Assembly: GCA_964617375.1 (NCBI GenBank)
Contig: CAZTXQ010000006.1
Coordinates: 22,346-86,345 of the forward strand
Source of the DNA: Firm-13 sp964617375
GTDB lineage: Bacteria > Bacillota > Clostridia > Saccharofermentanales > Saccharofermentanaceae
DNA: 64,000 nt
Reading direction: 5' to 3'
This document shows positions 42,745 to 50,937 of the stretch, one piece after another (the first letter of the stretch is position 1; each line of letters starts with the position of its first letter). The position numbers and the translations under genes are program-made. Under the pieces are notes generated by a model. It did not search any database, was not told where the DNA came from, and was given only the letters and a program-made list of their open reading frames with translations.

Positions 42745-44088
42745 TTATGCAGCCGGATTGCCGCAGATACCGATGAACAGGAGCCGCCCGTCCGCGATCT
42801 TCTTCCCTTCTGAACCGGCCTCGATTACGGTCGTAACCGCAGGACTGTAAATCGCGTAGATAAAGGGACGGTCAAGAATCATCTCGGCTTCGTCAACCGG
42901 CATCGCTGCACCGGCGTATTCGATCTTGGTAAAGGCGGACGCCTCGACACCGTTCTCGTCGATCGCAATATGCGTCTGCTGCGTAACCGTAGAGATAAAT
43001 GCCTTCTGATCCGTAATGCCGGTGAAGTCCGCATCGGGTGTGAATGCCGCGGTAAGTCCGAGTGCTTTCAGCGTGTCAGCCAGATCGAATTCGGAGGCAT
43101 AGGAAAACTTCGGGATCTCCCAGGTAACTTTGCCGTTTGTTGTCTGCCCTTCTTGCAGAATTTCTTTGAGTCTTTCCGGATCGGATACAAGACTCTCCGG
43201 GCTCACACCCTCATCGGGAAGAATAAAGACCATCTGTCCCCCCGGTTTAAGACTTAATGCAGCACGGAGAAATCCGTCGCCCCTTGTGAAGTTCTGGGAG
43301 CTTTGGACCATATTCATAAAGTCGCAAGTGACATCCGCACCTTCCGCCGTATGGAAAATGTCCGGCTTTGTCTCCTGTTCCTCGAACTTATCCACCCATT
43401 CGGTCTTAAAGTAAATTGTATTGATGATGCTCATGATCTGTTCCGGATCCGCCTGAAATTCCGGCGTCAGGGTGCCGTTCGTCTCACCGGAGATCCAGTT
43501 CGCCATAGCAGGCCCCGCATCCTCCGAAGCAAAATCCACCGTAAACAGAGACGCATAGAACATCGATGCCGCATTCTTGATGAAGCTGTCCTTATACACT
43601 ACCGGCACGCCCTGGTATTCCTTGTCGAGCCACAGCGAATTCGCGATTTTCATCTTTGTAATTTCGTTGTCCGAATAGAGAAGCCGATAGAGATTGCCCA
43701 TATCCTGTGACAACTGCGCGGTATCGGAACTTCCCAGAAGGCTCATAAATTCCTTCTGTGTCTGCCCGTTCGCCCCGGTTCCGGCCAGCGCCAGCGCATA
43801 ATAGAGGCTCAGCGGCGAATAACAGCCGTTCACTTCGACAGTGCTTAGGATCGGAGATGCCGTGTTATAGGAAAAGGCCGTAAGTGCATCACAGCCACCG
43901 GTACTTACCCGATTCATGTCCCGATATTGGCTTAACGCCTCATCGTCGCCTGAAGCAATTGCCTCCGGATATTCCGGAGACGCAATCAATACAGCCGCAT
44001 TATTTGCGTTGATTTTGCCGGAGCCGGCGCACGCAGTCAAACTGATCAGCATAATCATGACCATAAGACACACTGAAAAACGCTTCAT
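42745..44088 (-). CDS. serpin (serine protease inhibitor) lipoprotein
   Basis: 447 residues. The signal peptide ends in a lipobox (MLISLTACAGSG), so it is anchored on the outside. The serpin fold is clear: FSYNTASPILSTVEVNGCYSPLSLYYALALAGTGANG is the helix A-B region, NSLWLDKEY, NWISGETNGTLTPEF, IINTIYFKTEWVDKFEEQ and the hinge/reactive loop IDENGVEASAFTKIEYAGAA, then DRPFIYAIYSP. The hinge has small residues as in inhibitory serpins. The target protease is unknown. GGGGAGG precedes the ATG. Serpins are rare in bacteria; gut species use them against host or rival proteases. Confidence 0.88.
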   Translation of the reverse strand: MKRFSVCLMVMIMLISLTACAGSGKINANNAAVLIASPEYPEAIASGDDEALSQYRDMNRVSTGGCDALTAFSYNTASPILSTVEVNGCYSPLSLYYALALAGTGANGQTQKEFMSLLGSSDTAQLSQDMGNLYRLLYSDNEITKMKIANSLWLDKEYQGVPVVYKDSFIKNAASMFYASLFTVDFASEDAGPAMANWISGETNGTLTPEFQADPEQIMSIINTIYFKTEWVDKFEEQETKPDIFHTAEGADVTCDFMNMVQSSQNFTRGDGFLRAALSLKPGGQMVFILPDEGVSPESLVSDPERLKEILQEGQTTNGKVTWEIPKFSYASEFDLADTLKALGLTAAFTPDADFTGITDQKAFISTVTQQTHIAIDENGVEASAFTKIEYAGAAMPVDEAEMILDRPFIYAIYSPAVTTVIEAGSEGKKIADGRLLFIGICGNPAA

Positions 44089-44198
44089 AAAGATCCCTCC
44101 CCGCTTGATACATATAGTAATTATAGCACGAACGACAGATTACTCTTCGATGGAAGAATGATGATCATATATGGACCCGCCTGTGAATATAACCGCGC

Positions 44199-44235
44199 GA
44201 AAACGCCCCCGCATTTTCTGGTGCAAGGGGCGTTA
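44199..44235 (-). terminator. terminator after the XRE regulator
   Basis: AACGCCCC/GGGGCGTT stem (44202-44209 with 44227-44234) followed by TTTTC on the minus strand. Confidence 0.65.
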
Positions 44236-44277
44236 TTGATATGAATGAACCGTTTGCCCTTTTTCGCGAAAAAACGC

Positions 44278-45153
44278 TTACTCTTTCGCCTTCGCCGAGG
44301 CCATGCGCCGTACAAGCGCGGTGATCAGGAGAACCACCGTCACAATGGCAAAACCGGTCGCCGTCAGAAAAACGGATATGTTGAAATACGACTTGTCGAG
44401 ATAGCGCATAACGATCTCATTAATAATGAGATTGAGGCCGATGCCAGTCACCGCACAAGTGATCGCGGCGGCGACAAGCCGATTGATTTTTGAGTACAGA
44501 AAGAGCCAAACGATCAGCACCGCACAGACGGCGGACAGCCCGGCAATCGGGAGGGCAAGCCCCGTGGCCCAGCCTTTCAACGGAACGAGGGATTCGAGGA
44601 AGAAGAGAAACGGAACAAGTCCCGCGAAAAAGACCGCAATACTAATGACCGTCCTGTGCTTCTTTAACAGGAAGATAGGGAGAAGAATGGCGAAGCAGTA
44701 AAGGAGTGCCGCCACCGGGAACCGCGACCAGGTAAAGGACTGTGTGATGCAGAAATCAACCAGCAGGCAAACAAACGCCGCGAGACCGAGAGACGCACTG
44801 ATAATCGGCAAAACAAGCCGCGACAGCTTTCTTCGCATCTGTTCTCCGGAATACTTAATAACATTCGATACAAGTTCCACCTGTGGGTCGATCGTTTCGT
44901 TTTGCATCGGGCCGGATTGGATCTTGGTTCCCGTCTCGTCCTGTGCCGTCTTGTCCGACAGGAGGTCCTCCGGCTTGATGCCGAGAATCCGCGACAGCTT
45001 CGGCAGGAGCGTGATCTCCGGGAAACCCTTGCCGCGCTCCCATTTCGAGACGGCCTTGTCCGTCACGTCGAGCCACTCGGCCAGCTCCTTTTGTGTCATT
45101 CCGTTCCTTTTTCTCGCTTCCGCGATCCGTTTGCCGAATTCCTGATTATCCAT
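44278..45153 (-). CDS. XRE-family regulator with C-terminal transmembrane helices
   Basis: 291 residues from the ATG at 45153; an in-frame GTG nine bases earlier has its ribosome site too close. Residues 1-65 are a Cro/C1-type helix-turn-helix (RIAEARKRNGMTQKELAEWL, DVTDKAVSKWERGKGFPEI). After a hydrophilic linker come about six helices (from residue 105 on) with short loops. Membrane-bound XRE proteins of this form are common in Clostridia and are presumed to sense a membrane signal. It is divergent from the IclR gene. Confidence 0.82.
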   Translation of the reverse strand: MDNQEFGKRIAEARKRNGMTQKELAEWLDVTDKAVSKWERGKGFPEITLLPKLSRILGIKPEDLLSDKTAQDETGTKIQSGPMQNETIDPQVELVSNVIKYSGEQMRRKLSRLVLPIISASLGLAAFVCLLVDFCITQSFTWSRFPVAALLYCFAILLPIFLLKKHRTVISIAVFFAGLVPFLFFLESLVPLKGWATGLALPIAGLSAVCAVLIVWLFLYSKINRLVAAAITCAVTGIGLNLIINEIVMRYLDKSYFNISVFLTATGFAIVTVVLLITALVRRMASAKAKE

Positions 45154-45330
45154 GCGATACACCCCGCTCGTTTTTCTTCTATCATACGGCAGCGAACACG
45201 TTTCTCCTATCGACGTATCGTAGAATCAGCCTTTCCTCCGTATCTTTTCGCGCGAAAAAGCGGGGAATTTTCTCCAACTTTGTTATATGATGAATAAATA
45301 GATGTAATGAGTGATACAAGGAGGATTTCC

Positions 45331-46092
45331 ATGAGCGAAAATATGCAGCTGGTCGACCGCGTGCTTCTGATTCTCGAGGAACTCTGTGAGTCCGACCGCC
45401 CCTTAGGTCCTACCGAACTCGCGGAGAAGCTCTCTCTGAGCAAAAGCACGGTGTATCGCCTGCTGAACGCCCTCGTCGCCCGCAATTATGCGGAGAAGAC
45501 GGCGGACGGCACATACCGTCTCGGCTGCCGGCTCGTGGAGATGATGGGATCTCATATCAACAGTCTTGAACTGATTGCGGAAGCCCGGCCTTATCTTTCC
45601 TCCATTAATGCCGATCTGAACCTTACCGCGCACTTAGGTGTTCTCGACCGGGACGAGGTCATCTATATCGAGAAACTCGATGCGGTCCCGGCCGGCCACT
45701 TAAGCCAGCAGGTCGGTTTTCGCGTACCGGCCTTCTGTTCTTCTCTCGGAAAATGCCTTCTCGCGTCCCTTTCCGGGGACGGTCAGGCCGAGGCTCTCGA
45801 GAGATGCAAATTCGTTGTATACACCAAAAACACAATTCCGAACCGGCAGGAGCTGGCGAAGCATTTGCGCCAGGTCCGCATGCAGGGTTGGGCAATGGAT
45901 AACTGCGAGTACGCGGATGACCGTCGCTGTGTCGCGGCGCCGATCTACGATTACCGGGGCGATGCGATTGCGGCGATCAGTGCAAGCGGATCTCTGCTTC
46001 GTATGCCGGACGACATGGTTCCGAAGGTGATCATTACGGTGAAGCAGGCAGCCGCGGCCATATCGACGCGGCTCGGATATTTCGGCCGATGA
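45331..46092 (+). CDS. IclR-family transcriptional regulator
   Basis: 253 residues from the ATG at 45331, 6 bases after GGAGG. The winged helix is at residues 5-65 (LVDRVLLILEELCESDRPLG, SKSTVYRLLNALVARNYAE), followed by an effector-binding domain (HLGVLDRDEVIYIEKL, RVPAFCSSLGKCLLASL, GWAMDNCEYADDRRCVAAPIYDY, IAAISASG). IclR proteins sense small carbon acids; this one faces the aldehyde dehydrogenase/FIST operon across a shared terminator, so those genes are the likely targets. A perfect palindrome (TTTTCGCGCGAAAA, 45245-45258) lies in its upstream region. Confidence 0.9.
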   Translation: MSENMQLVDRVLLILEELCESDRPLGPTELAEKLSLSKSTVYRLLNALVARNYAEKTADGTYRLGCRLVEMMGSHINSLELIAEARPYLSSINADLNLTAHLGVLDRDEVIYIEKLDAVPAGHLSQQVGFRVPAFCSSLGKCLLASLSGDGQAEALERCKFVVYTKNTIPNRQELAKHLRQVRMQGWAMDNCEYADDRRCVAAPIYDYRGDAIAAISASGSLLRMPDDMVPKVIITVKQAAAAISTRLGYFGR

Positions 46093-46129
46093 TGGCGGAA
46101 ATACCACATTGTCTGTATCCAGAAGACCG

Positions 46130-46172
46130 AAAAATGCCGTCGCCCCGTTTGACCGGTGCGGCGGCATTTTCT
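46130..46172. terminator. bidirectional terminator between iclR-type and aldehyde dehydrogenase genes
   Basis: AAAATGCCGTCGC (46131-46143) pairs with GCGGCGGCATTTT (46158-46170) with one mismatch; A and T tails on both sides serve both convergent genes. Confidence 0.85.
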
Positions 46173-46191
46173 TTACCGGACGATAGTAAGA

Positions 46192-47625
46192 TCAGATTAT
46201 GCTCTTCAGCACGATCGTCTTTGTGCGGGTTACCTCGTCAAATGTCGAGAGCACGCCTTCGGTTCCAAGACCGGAATACTTGTATCCGCCGAAAGGCATT
46301 TCAAAGCTGCGGAAGAAGGACGCGCCGTTGATGATGGCGCCGCCGCATTCCAGTCGCGAAGCGACGGAGAAGCACTTTTTCGAGTCGGCGGAGAAAACGC
46401 AGCCACAGAGACCGAAGATCGAAGAGTTGGCGATTTCCACTGCCTCATCCTCCGTGTCAAACCCGATGATCGAGACGACCGGCCCGAAGATCTCCATATC
46501 CGTAGCGACATCGGCCGTCTTCGGTATATCGTCGATGACCGTCGGCGCATAGTAAGCACCGTTTCTTGTGCCGCCCATAAGGAGCTTTCCTCCCTGTTCG
46601 ATGGTCAGCTTAACCTGTCTCTCGATCTCGATCGCCGCTTTCTCACTGATCAGACACGCGATATCCGTATCCTCGGAGGAAGGGTCGCCGACTTTGAGGC
46701 GTCCGATGCGCTCGACCGCTTTGCGTGCGAATTCGGCGCGGCGGCTGTTGTGGATCAGAAAACGCTTCGACGCGCAGCAGACCTGTCCGCAGTTGTACAT
46801 GCGGCCCCAGATCATTTCTTCGATCGCGAGATCGACATCGCCGTCTTCCAATACGATAAACGCGTCGTTGCCGCCGAGCTCCAGGGAGATATGCGCCAGA
46901 TGTGACGATGCGGTCCTGTAGGTCTCGATACCGACCTCCGTCGATCCGGTAAGCGTGATCGCGTGAACGTCGGGATTGCCGCAGAGCCATGCGCCGACCT
47001 TGGATCCGCGGCCGGTAATGATCTGAATCGCGCCGGGAGTGACGCCGGCTTCGCCGAGAAGTGCGGTCAGCATGCAGAGTGTCAGCGGGTTATCAGTCGA
47101 GGGCTTCACGATGGCGGCGTTTCCGGCCAGAAGCGTCGGTGCGACCTTCTGATCGAAGAGATCGCAGGGAAAATTGAAGGGAATGATGCAGGCGACGACG
47201 CCGATCGGCTCGCGAACGGTGAAAAGAATGTGATGCTCCTGTCCCGCCTCAAGGCCGTTCGGAATGACTTCGCCATACAGGTGCTTGGCGCGCTCGGAGA
47301 AAGCCTTGAAGGCGATCGGGATATTCCCGATCTCGGCTCTGGCTTCACGGATCGGCTTGCCGGTCTCGGCCGACAAAGTGCGGGCGAGCTTCTCCTTATC
47401 GCGGTCGACAAGTTTCAGAAAGGTCATAAGAATCTCGGCGCGCTCGTACACGGGGACTTTCGCCCAGATTTTCTGTGCCGCTTTGGCCGTGCGAACCGCG
47501 CCGGCCACATCTTCTTCCGTCGCCGACGGTACGGTGTCGATTTTCTCGCTGTTTGCGGGGTTAATAACATCAATCACCGCGCCGTCTGCCGCGTCGACGG
47601 GTTTGCCGTTTAGAAACATCTTCAT
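46192..47625 (-). CDS. NAD(P)-dependent aldehyde dehydrogenase
   Basis: 477 residues from the ATG at 47625 (GGAGGAATACAAA upstream); a longer frame from 47682 runs into the previous gene. Domain order is standard: the cofactor site IIPFNFPCDLFDQK, TGSTEVG, the catalytic-base motif LELGGNDAFIVLEDGD and the nucleophile in NCGQVCCASKRF (Cys), then EIFGPVVSIIGFDTEDEAVEI. It looks like the lactaldehyde/glycolaldehyde/succinic-semialdehyde branch; the exact substrate is not certain. It follows the FIST gene by 46 bases and is probably in one operon with it. Confidence 0.85.
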   Translation of the reverse strand: MKMFLNGKPVDAADGAVIDVINPANSEKIDTVPSATEEDVAGAVRTAKAAQKIWAKVPVYERAEILMTFLKLVDRDKEKLARTLSAETGKPIREARAEIGNIPIAFKAFSERAKHLYGEVIPNGLEAGQEHHILFTVREPIGVVACIIPFNFPCDLFDQKVAPTLLAGNAAIVKPSTDNPLTLCMLTALLGEAGVTPGAIQIITGRGSKVGAWLCGNPDVHAITLTGSTEVGIETYRTASSHLAHISLELGGNDAFIVLEDGDVDLAIEEMIWGRMYNCGQVCCASKRFLIHNSRRAEFARKAVERIGRLKVGDPSSEDTDIACLISEKAAIEIERQVKLTIEQGGKLLMGGTRNGAYYAPTVIDDIPKTADVATDMEIFGPVVSIIGFDTEDEAVEIANSSIFGLCGCVFSADSKKCFSVASRLECGGAIINGASFFRSFEMPFGGYKYSGLGTEGVLSTFDEVTRTKTIVLKSII

Positions 47626-47671
47626 TTTGTATTCCTCCTGATATTCTTTTTTGCGAAAAGGGTTTTCTTCG

Positions 47672-48838
47672 TTATCGGGCAAATCCGGTAAAGGAGAGCA
47701 TCAGTCCGCCGCAGGTATTTCTGTCATCACTCTCATATCCGTATTCGCCGAAGGTAAATTCCACCAGGTACGGCACGTCGCCGGCCGCTTTCCGGATTCC
47801 TTCCGCGACTTCCTCGATACGGTCGCCGATTCCGGCCCGTCTGCCGCCGCAGTGTACGAGAAGCATCGCGCCCAGAGGTGCCTGTGATTTTTCGAGAAGG
47901 GCCGAAACACCGGCACCGGCCGAATCAATCAGTTCGTCGACAGAAGCTTCCATGCGGATCACCGCGGTACCGACGGCAAGCTTGTTGCCGATGTTCATGC
48001 TGCCGTCTTCGTTGCCGTTCATCGGGTGACGGATCGCGACAAGATCGCCGATCCGGTCTTTGACGCCCAGGGGAGATGTGATTGTGGAAACAAGAAGATT
48101 CATGCCGAGGATGGAATTGCGGTCGATTCCCCGCCATTCGGCATATTTGTCGAGAGCCGGAACGCCGTCAATTTCTACTAAGGTACGGTCACCGTCCACT
48201 TTGGTAATGACGCCGGCGTCCTTCGTCTCGTGATAAGCGCCCGTGAAGTAATTCGTAACCGGCTTGTCGGAATAGACGAACATGACGGCTACACCGTTCT
48301 CGAAAACGCCCTCGTCCGTAAAGAGTTTCCATTCGCCCGCGATCGAGTTGTCTGCGGCGCTGCCGCCGAAGAACGGGACGCGGCCGATGATCTCGCTGAT
48401 TCCCTTAAGATAGTATTCTTCTTCTCCGGGAGGAGCCGTCATGTAGAAATAATCCGGCGCAGTCGTCGTCCCCGCGGCCTTCAGCGCTTTTTCGGCGGCT
48501 TCGCGGCCGGCCTTAACGGCGCAGTCCGTTTTCACGGCCGATGCGACACCGATGCACATCACATCGTCTTCGAGGCCCATAATGCCGATAAATCCCTTTT
48601 CGCCCGTGATAAACCCCTTCGGTGTAATCACACCGGTAAAAGATGTGTTGCCGACAAACGGAACACCGGGCAGCTCAGACCGGATACCCTTCACCATCTC
48701 ATCGAGATCATAGGCACAGCTCGCATAGACAAAGGCTGCCTTAACCGATTTCAGTTCCGACTTGATTTCGGCGGCCGCCTCTTTACCCGCATCAAACGCT
48801 TGAGGCAGAACACTCGAACCCGTACTGGCTTTCAACAT
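47672..48838 (-). CDS. FIST domain protein (FIST_N and FIST_C)
   Basis: 388 residues. FIST domains are predicted to bind small ligands such as amino acids and are usually parts of signalling proteins; here both halves are alone, with no kinase, chemoreceptor or cyclase partner. FIST_N is seen in AAFVYASCAYDLDEMVKGIR, PGVPFVGNTSFTGVITPKGF and IGRVPFFGGSAADNS; FIST_C in AVGTAVIRMEASVDELID and GAMLLVHCGGRR. No membrane segment or signal peptide. GGAGG is 8 bases before the ATG. It forms an operon with the aldehyde dehydrogenase. Confidence 0.8.
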   Translation of the reverse strand: MLKASTGSSVLPQAFDAGKEAAAEIKSELKSVKAAFVYASCAYDLDEMVKGIRSELPGVPFVGNTSFTGVITPKGFITGEKGFIGIMGLEDDVMCIGVASAVKTDCAVKAGREAAEKALKAAGTTTAPDYFYMTAPPGEEEYYLKGISEIIGRVPFFGGSAADNSIAGEWKLFTDEGVFENGVAVMFVYSDKPVTNYFTGAYHETKDAGVITKVDGDRTLVEIDGVPALDKYAEWRGIDRNSILGMNLLVSTITSPLGVKDRIGDLVAIRHPMNGNEDGSMNIGNKLAVGTAVIRMEASVDELIDSAGAGVSALLEKSQAPLGAMLLVHCGGRRAGIGDRIEEVAEGIRKAAGDVPYLVEFTFGEYGYESDDRNTCGGLMLSFTGFAR

Positions 48839-48950
48839 TTTCCTATCCTCCTTCTTATTCGCCGCTTACTGTGGCGGTGAAATACTGCACGTCTCTGTGA
48901 CCGGCTTCAAAACTGCCGTCCCGCATGTGCAAATCAACAAATCTGTCCTA

Positions 48951-48979
48951 ATTATAGCGGTGAGAATCGTGCGATACAA
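48951..48979 (-). promoter_or_regulatory. promoter of the FIST-aldehyde dehydrogenase operon
   Basis: Minus-strand TTGTAT (48974-48979), 17-base spacer, TATAAT (48951-48956). It starts transcription about 105 bases before the FIST start codon. Of the 327-base gap 48839-49165, the rest carries an inverted repeat (next entry) and no gene. Confidence 0.65.
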
Positions 48980-49016
48980 CCAAGAGGTTCTGCCCGGCGA
49001 ACCGCTCGTTCCACTG

Positions 49017-49057
49017 AGTGAAACGGGCGAAATGCGACAACACAGAAGCGTTTCACT
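49017..49057. promoter_or_regulatory. inverted repeat AGTGAAACG upstream of the FIST operon
   Basis: Nine-base arms AGTGAAACG (49017-49025) and CGTTTCACT (49049-49057), 23 bases apart, located about 70-110 bases upstream of the proposed start point. It is a candidate site for the nearby IclR-type regulator. Confidence 0.4.
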
Positions 49058-49165
49058 GGGGAGAAATCATTTCATTGGGAAAACAAGAATCAAGCCGGGG
49101 ACTTTGCTTGCCCGATGAACCGGCAGAACGGAACATAACGAAAGATATTTCGACTAACGTATCCG

Positions 49166-50443
49166 TTATGACTGTGAATTTGTTAAGAGCCACTTCCACA
49201 CCGGAAGAATCTCCATATGAATCCCTTCAACCTCGATCCGGGATTCCTCACTGTTGGTCATGATAATACATGTAATATCTGGCATGAATTCTTTTAATTT
49301 TACAAGGGCCCTGGTTTCTCTATCGTATGTTTCTTTGTCATTAAGCATACTATAACATACCTGAATCGCCAGATCCTTTTCAGGAACGAAGAAATCAATC
49401 TCTACATTTCTCTCAAAATAGAACACACTCGAAAAACCATATCTTCTTACTAATTCTACTGCGACCAGGTTTTCGAGCTGAGCGGAAACACCGTTAATCA
49501 AAAACAATCCCAGAAGGCCATTGTCCATAAAATAGTATTTGGGCATAGTCTCCTTGTCCGCAAGTTTAGATGCGTAATTGAATATCGGAAACAACAAAAA
49601 GGAATCTATAATATATCCGATGTAGTTGATTACCGTTGATTTCCCGATTGTTACTCCGGCACTCTTCAGCGTGTTGGTTAACCTGTTATAAGACAAGGGC
49701 CTCATGACGGATTCAGCAACCTTTTTTAGAATGAATCGGATAGCAAAATCATTTGTAATCTTGTTTCTTGCTAATATGTCCCCTAAATATATCGTCTGGT
49801 GAACACTATTTAAGTAATCTCGCTTCGCTTTGATCCCGACCAGCTCCGGGAAAGCCCCGTACTGGCAATACTCCGAATACAGTCGATGGATTTCCGCTCT
49901 GCTTTTCGTAGTGATTTCCGCACCAGCCATACCGGTTGTCCCGTTCGCCGTGAGGAATTCCGAAAAGCTATAGGGAAATACATGCAGAATCACAAAACGT
50001 CCGCCAAGTGCAGATGCAATCTCATGACTCAACATCTTACTGTTGCTTCCCGTAATATTCACGCGATATTTCATATCAGCCAGCCGTCTGACAAATTTTT
50101 CCCACCCGTCAACATTTTGTATTTCATCCAAAAATAAAGATGGTTCTTTCCCGGTGCCTGCAAATTCCAACGCTATCTCAAGAATTGTATTCAAATCGTC
50201 CGTCGTTATTTCCAGCAAGCGCTCATCTTCAAAATTTACATACGTAATCTGATTCATTGAAACACCGGAATCCATATACCCGTGTATCTGTTGATACATC
50301 AGATAGGATTTCCCCGTACGACGGATTCCGATGAAACAGTAATTTACATTCTGCTCCAACGCATACTCACGTTGAATAAACGGTCTGCTAAGATACGTTT
50401 CTTTCTGATCCGCCATTATTTCTTTCAAAGCATCTCGATTCAC
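49166..50443 (-). CDS. P-loop ATPase with DUF4143 domain
   Basis: 425 residues from the GTG at 50443, 5 bases after GAGGTGG; in-frame codons before it lie in the promoter. The N-terminal AAA-like part has Walker A GIRRTGKSYLM and Walker B EPSLFLDEIQNVDGWE, then a helix-turn-helix-like segment (RLTNTLKSAGVTIGKSTVIN) and the DUF4143 nuclease-like C-terminus (LENLVAVELVRRYGFSSVFYF, ERNVEIDFFVPEKD). This fold is common in bacteria and archaea and its function is unknown. It is monocistronic with its own regulated-looking promoter. Confidence 0.82.
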   Translation of the reverse strand: MNRDALKEIMADQKETYLSRPFIQREYALEQNVNYCFIGIRRTGKSYLMYQQIHGYMDSGVSMNQITYVNFEDERLLEITTDDLNTILEIALEFAGTGKEPSLFLDEIQNVDGWEKFVRRLADMKYRVNITGSNSKMLSHEIASALGGRFVILHVFPYSFSEFLTANGTTGMAGAEITTKSRAEIHRLYSEYCQYGAFPELVGIKAKRDYLNSVHQTIYLGDILARNKITNDFAIRFILKKVAESVMRPLSYNRLTNTLKSAGVTIGKSTVINYIGYIIDSFLLFPIFNYASKLADKETMPKYYFMDNGLLGLFLINGVSAQLENLVAVELVRRYGFSSVFYFERNVEIDFFVPEKDLAIQVCYSMLNDKETYDRETRALVKLKEFMPDITCIIMTNSEESRIEVEGIHMEILPVWKWLLTNSQS

Positions 50444-50459
50444 AAACGCCACCTCGCCT

Positions 50460-50543
50460 TGTCCTGTATATAAGACGATTATACCTACTTTATGTCTTGT
50501 GCGCAAGACACTTATCCCTTTATTATGTCCTGCTCACAAGACA
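50460..50543 (-). promoter_or_regulatory. promoter with three palindromes spaced 33 bp apart
   Basis: Three copies of TGTCYTG-N4-YAAGACR begin at 50460, 50493 and 50526, exactly 33 bp apart. The middle copy, TGTCTTG-TGCG-CAAGACA, is a perfect inverted repeat. On the minus strand a promoter TTGCGC (50501-50506), 17-base spacer, TATAAT (50478-50483) lies between copies 1 and 2, with copy 2 on the -35 and copy 1 just past the start point. Confidence 0.75.
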
Positions 50544-50646
50544 ACTGTTTAAAAAAATACACGAGTGAAAATTTAATGACAACTGGTTTATGTTTGTTTT
50601 GACCTGGAAGAAGTTGACACTGTCTTCAGACGCCTCATGAGACCGC

Positions 50647-50676
50647 TTGTCATTCATCCCCTCTTCATGTTAGAAT
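50647..50676 (+). promoter_or_regulatory. promoter of the ABC-F gene
   Basis: TTGTCA (50647-50652), 18-base spacer, TAGAAT (50671-50676). It gives a leader of about 255 bases before the ABC-F start. Confidence 0.6.
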
Positions 50677-50711
50677 CCTACATATAACAGATCTCGAAAA
50701 GGAGTACGGAC

Positions 50712-50735
50712 ATGAGGATAATGAACATTCGCTAA
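50712..50735 (+). CDS. leader peptide of the ABC-F gene (MRIMNIR)
   Basis: A seven-codon reading frame plus stop, with AAAAGGAG 7 bases before the ATG, close after the promoter. Antibiotic-resistance ABC-F genes are often controlled by such short leaders, where a drug-stalled ribosome changes the fold of the leader RNA. The frame is too short to support by composition; the case rests on position and ribosome site. Confidence 0.6.
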   Translation: MRIMNIR

Positions 50736-50828
50736 ATACCATAAACCGCTGCGCAGGGCGACCGGGCCATATTTTGAGCCCTGTATTTGCCCGCAGCCGT
50801 AAGAATAGCGACTGTCTTTATCGTTCGG

Positions 50829-50920
50829 GCCTTTGCGAGTCTCCCCTTATGGGAGGATCGTTTGTGCTGCGATATGAAGAATGAAGGTAAGTCTCTCGTC
50901 TATACGGCGGAGGCTTTTTT
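50829..50920 (+). terminator. attenuator terminator in the ABC-F leader
   Basis: GCCTTTGC (50829-50836) can pair with GCGGAGGC (50907-50914), two G-U pairs, directly followed by six Ts (50915-50920). An inner hairpin CTCCC-CTTAT-GGGAG is also present. The T run ends 18 bases before the ABC-F start codon, the position expected of a conditional terminator. Confidence 0.55.
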
Positions 50921-50937
50921 ATTTCGGAGGATCTCTT

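Noticed and set aside
45245..45258. TTTTCGCGCGAAAA perfect palindrome as an IclR operator
   Set aside because: Similar TTTTCGCGCG strings occur inside coding DNA (for example near 60575), so composition can explain it; kept only as a remark in the IclR entry.
48897..49118. 73-codon frame upstream of the FIST gene
   Set aside because: It covers the FIST promoter and inverted repeat, has no ribosome site, and shows no similarity I recognise.
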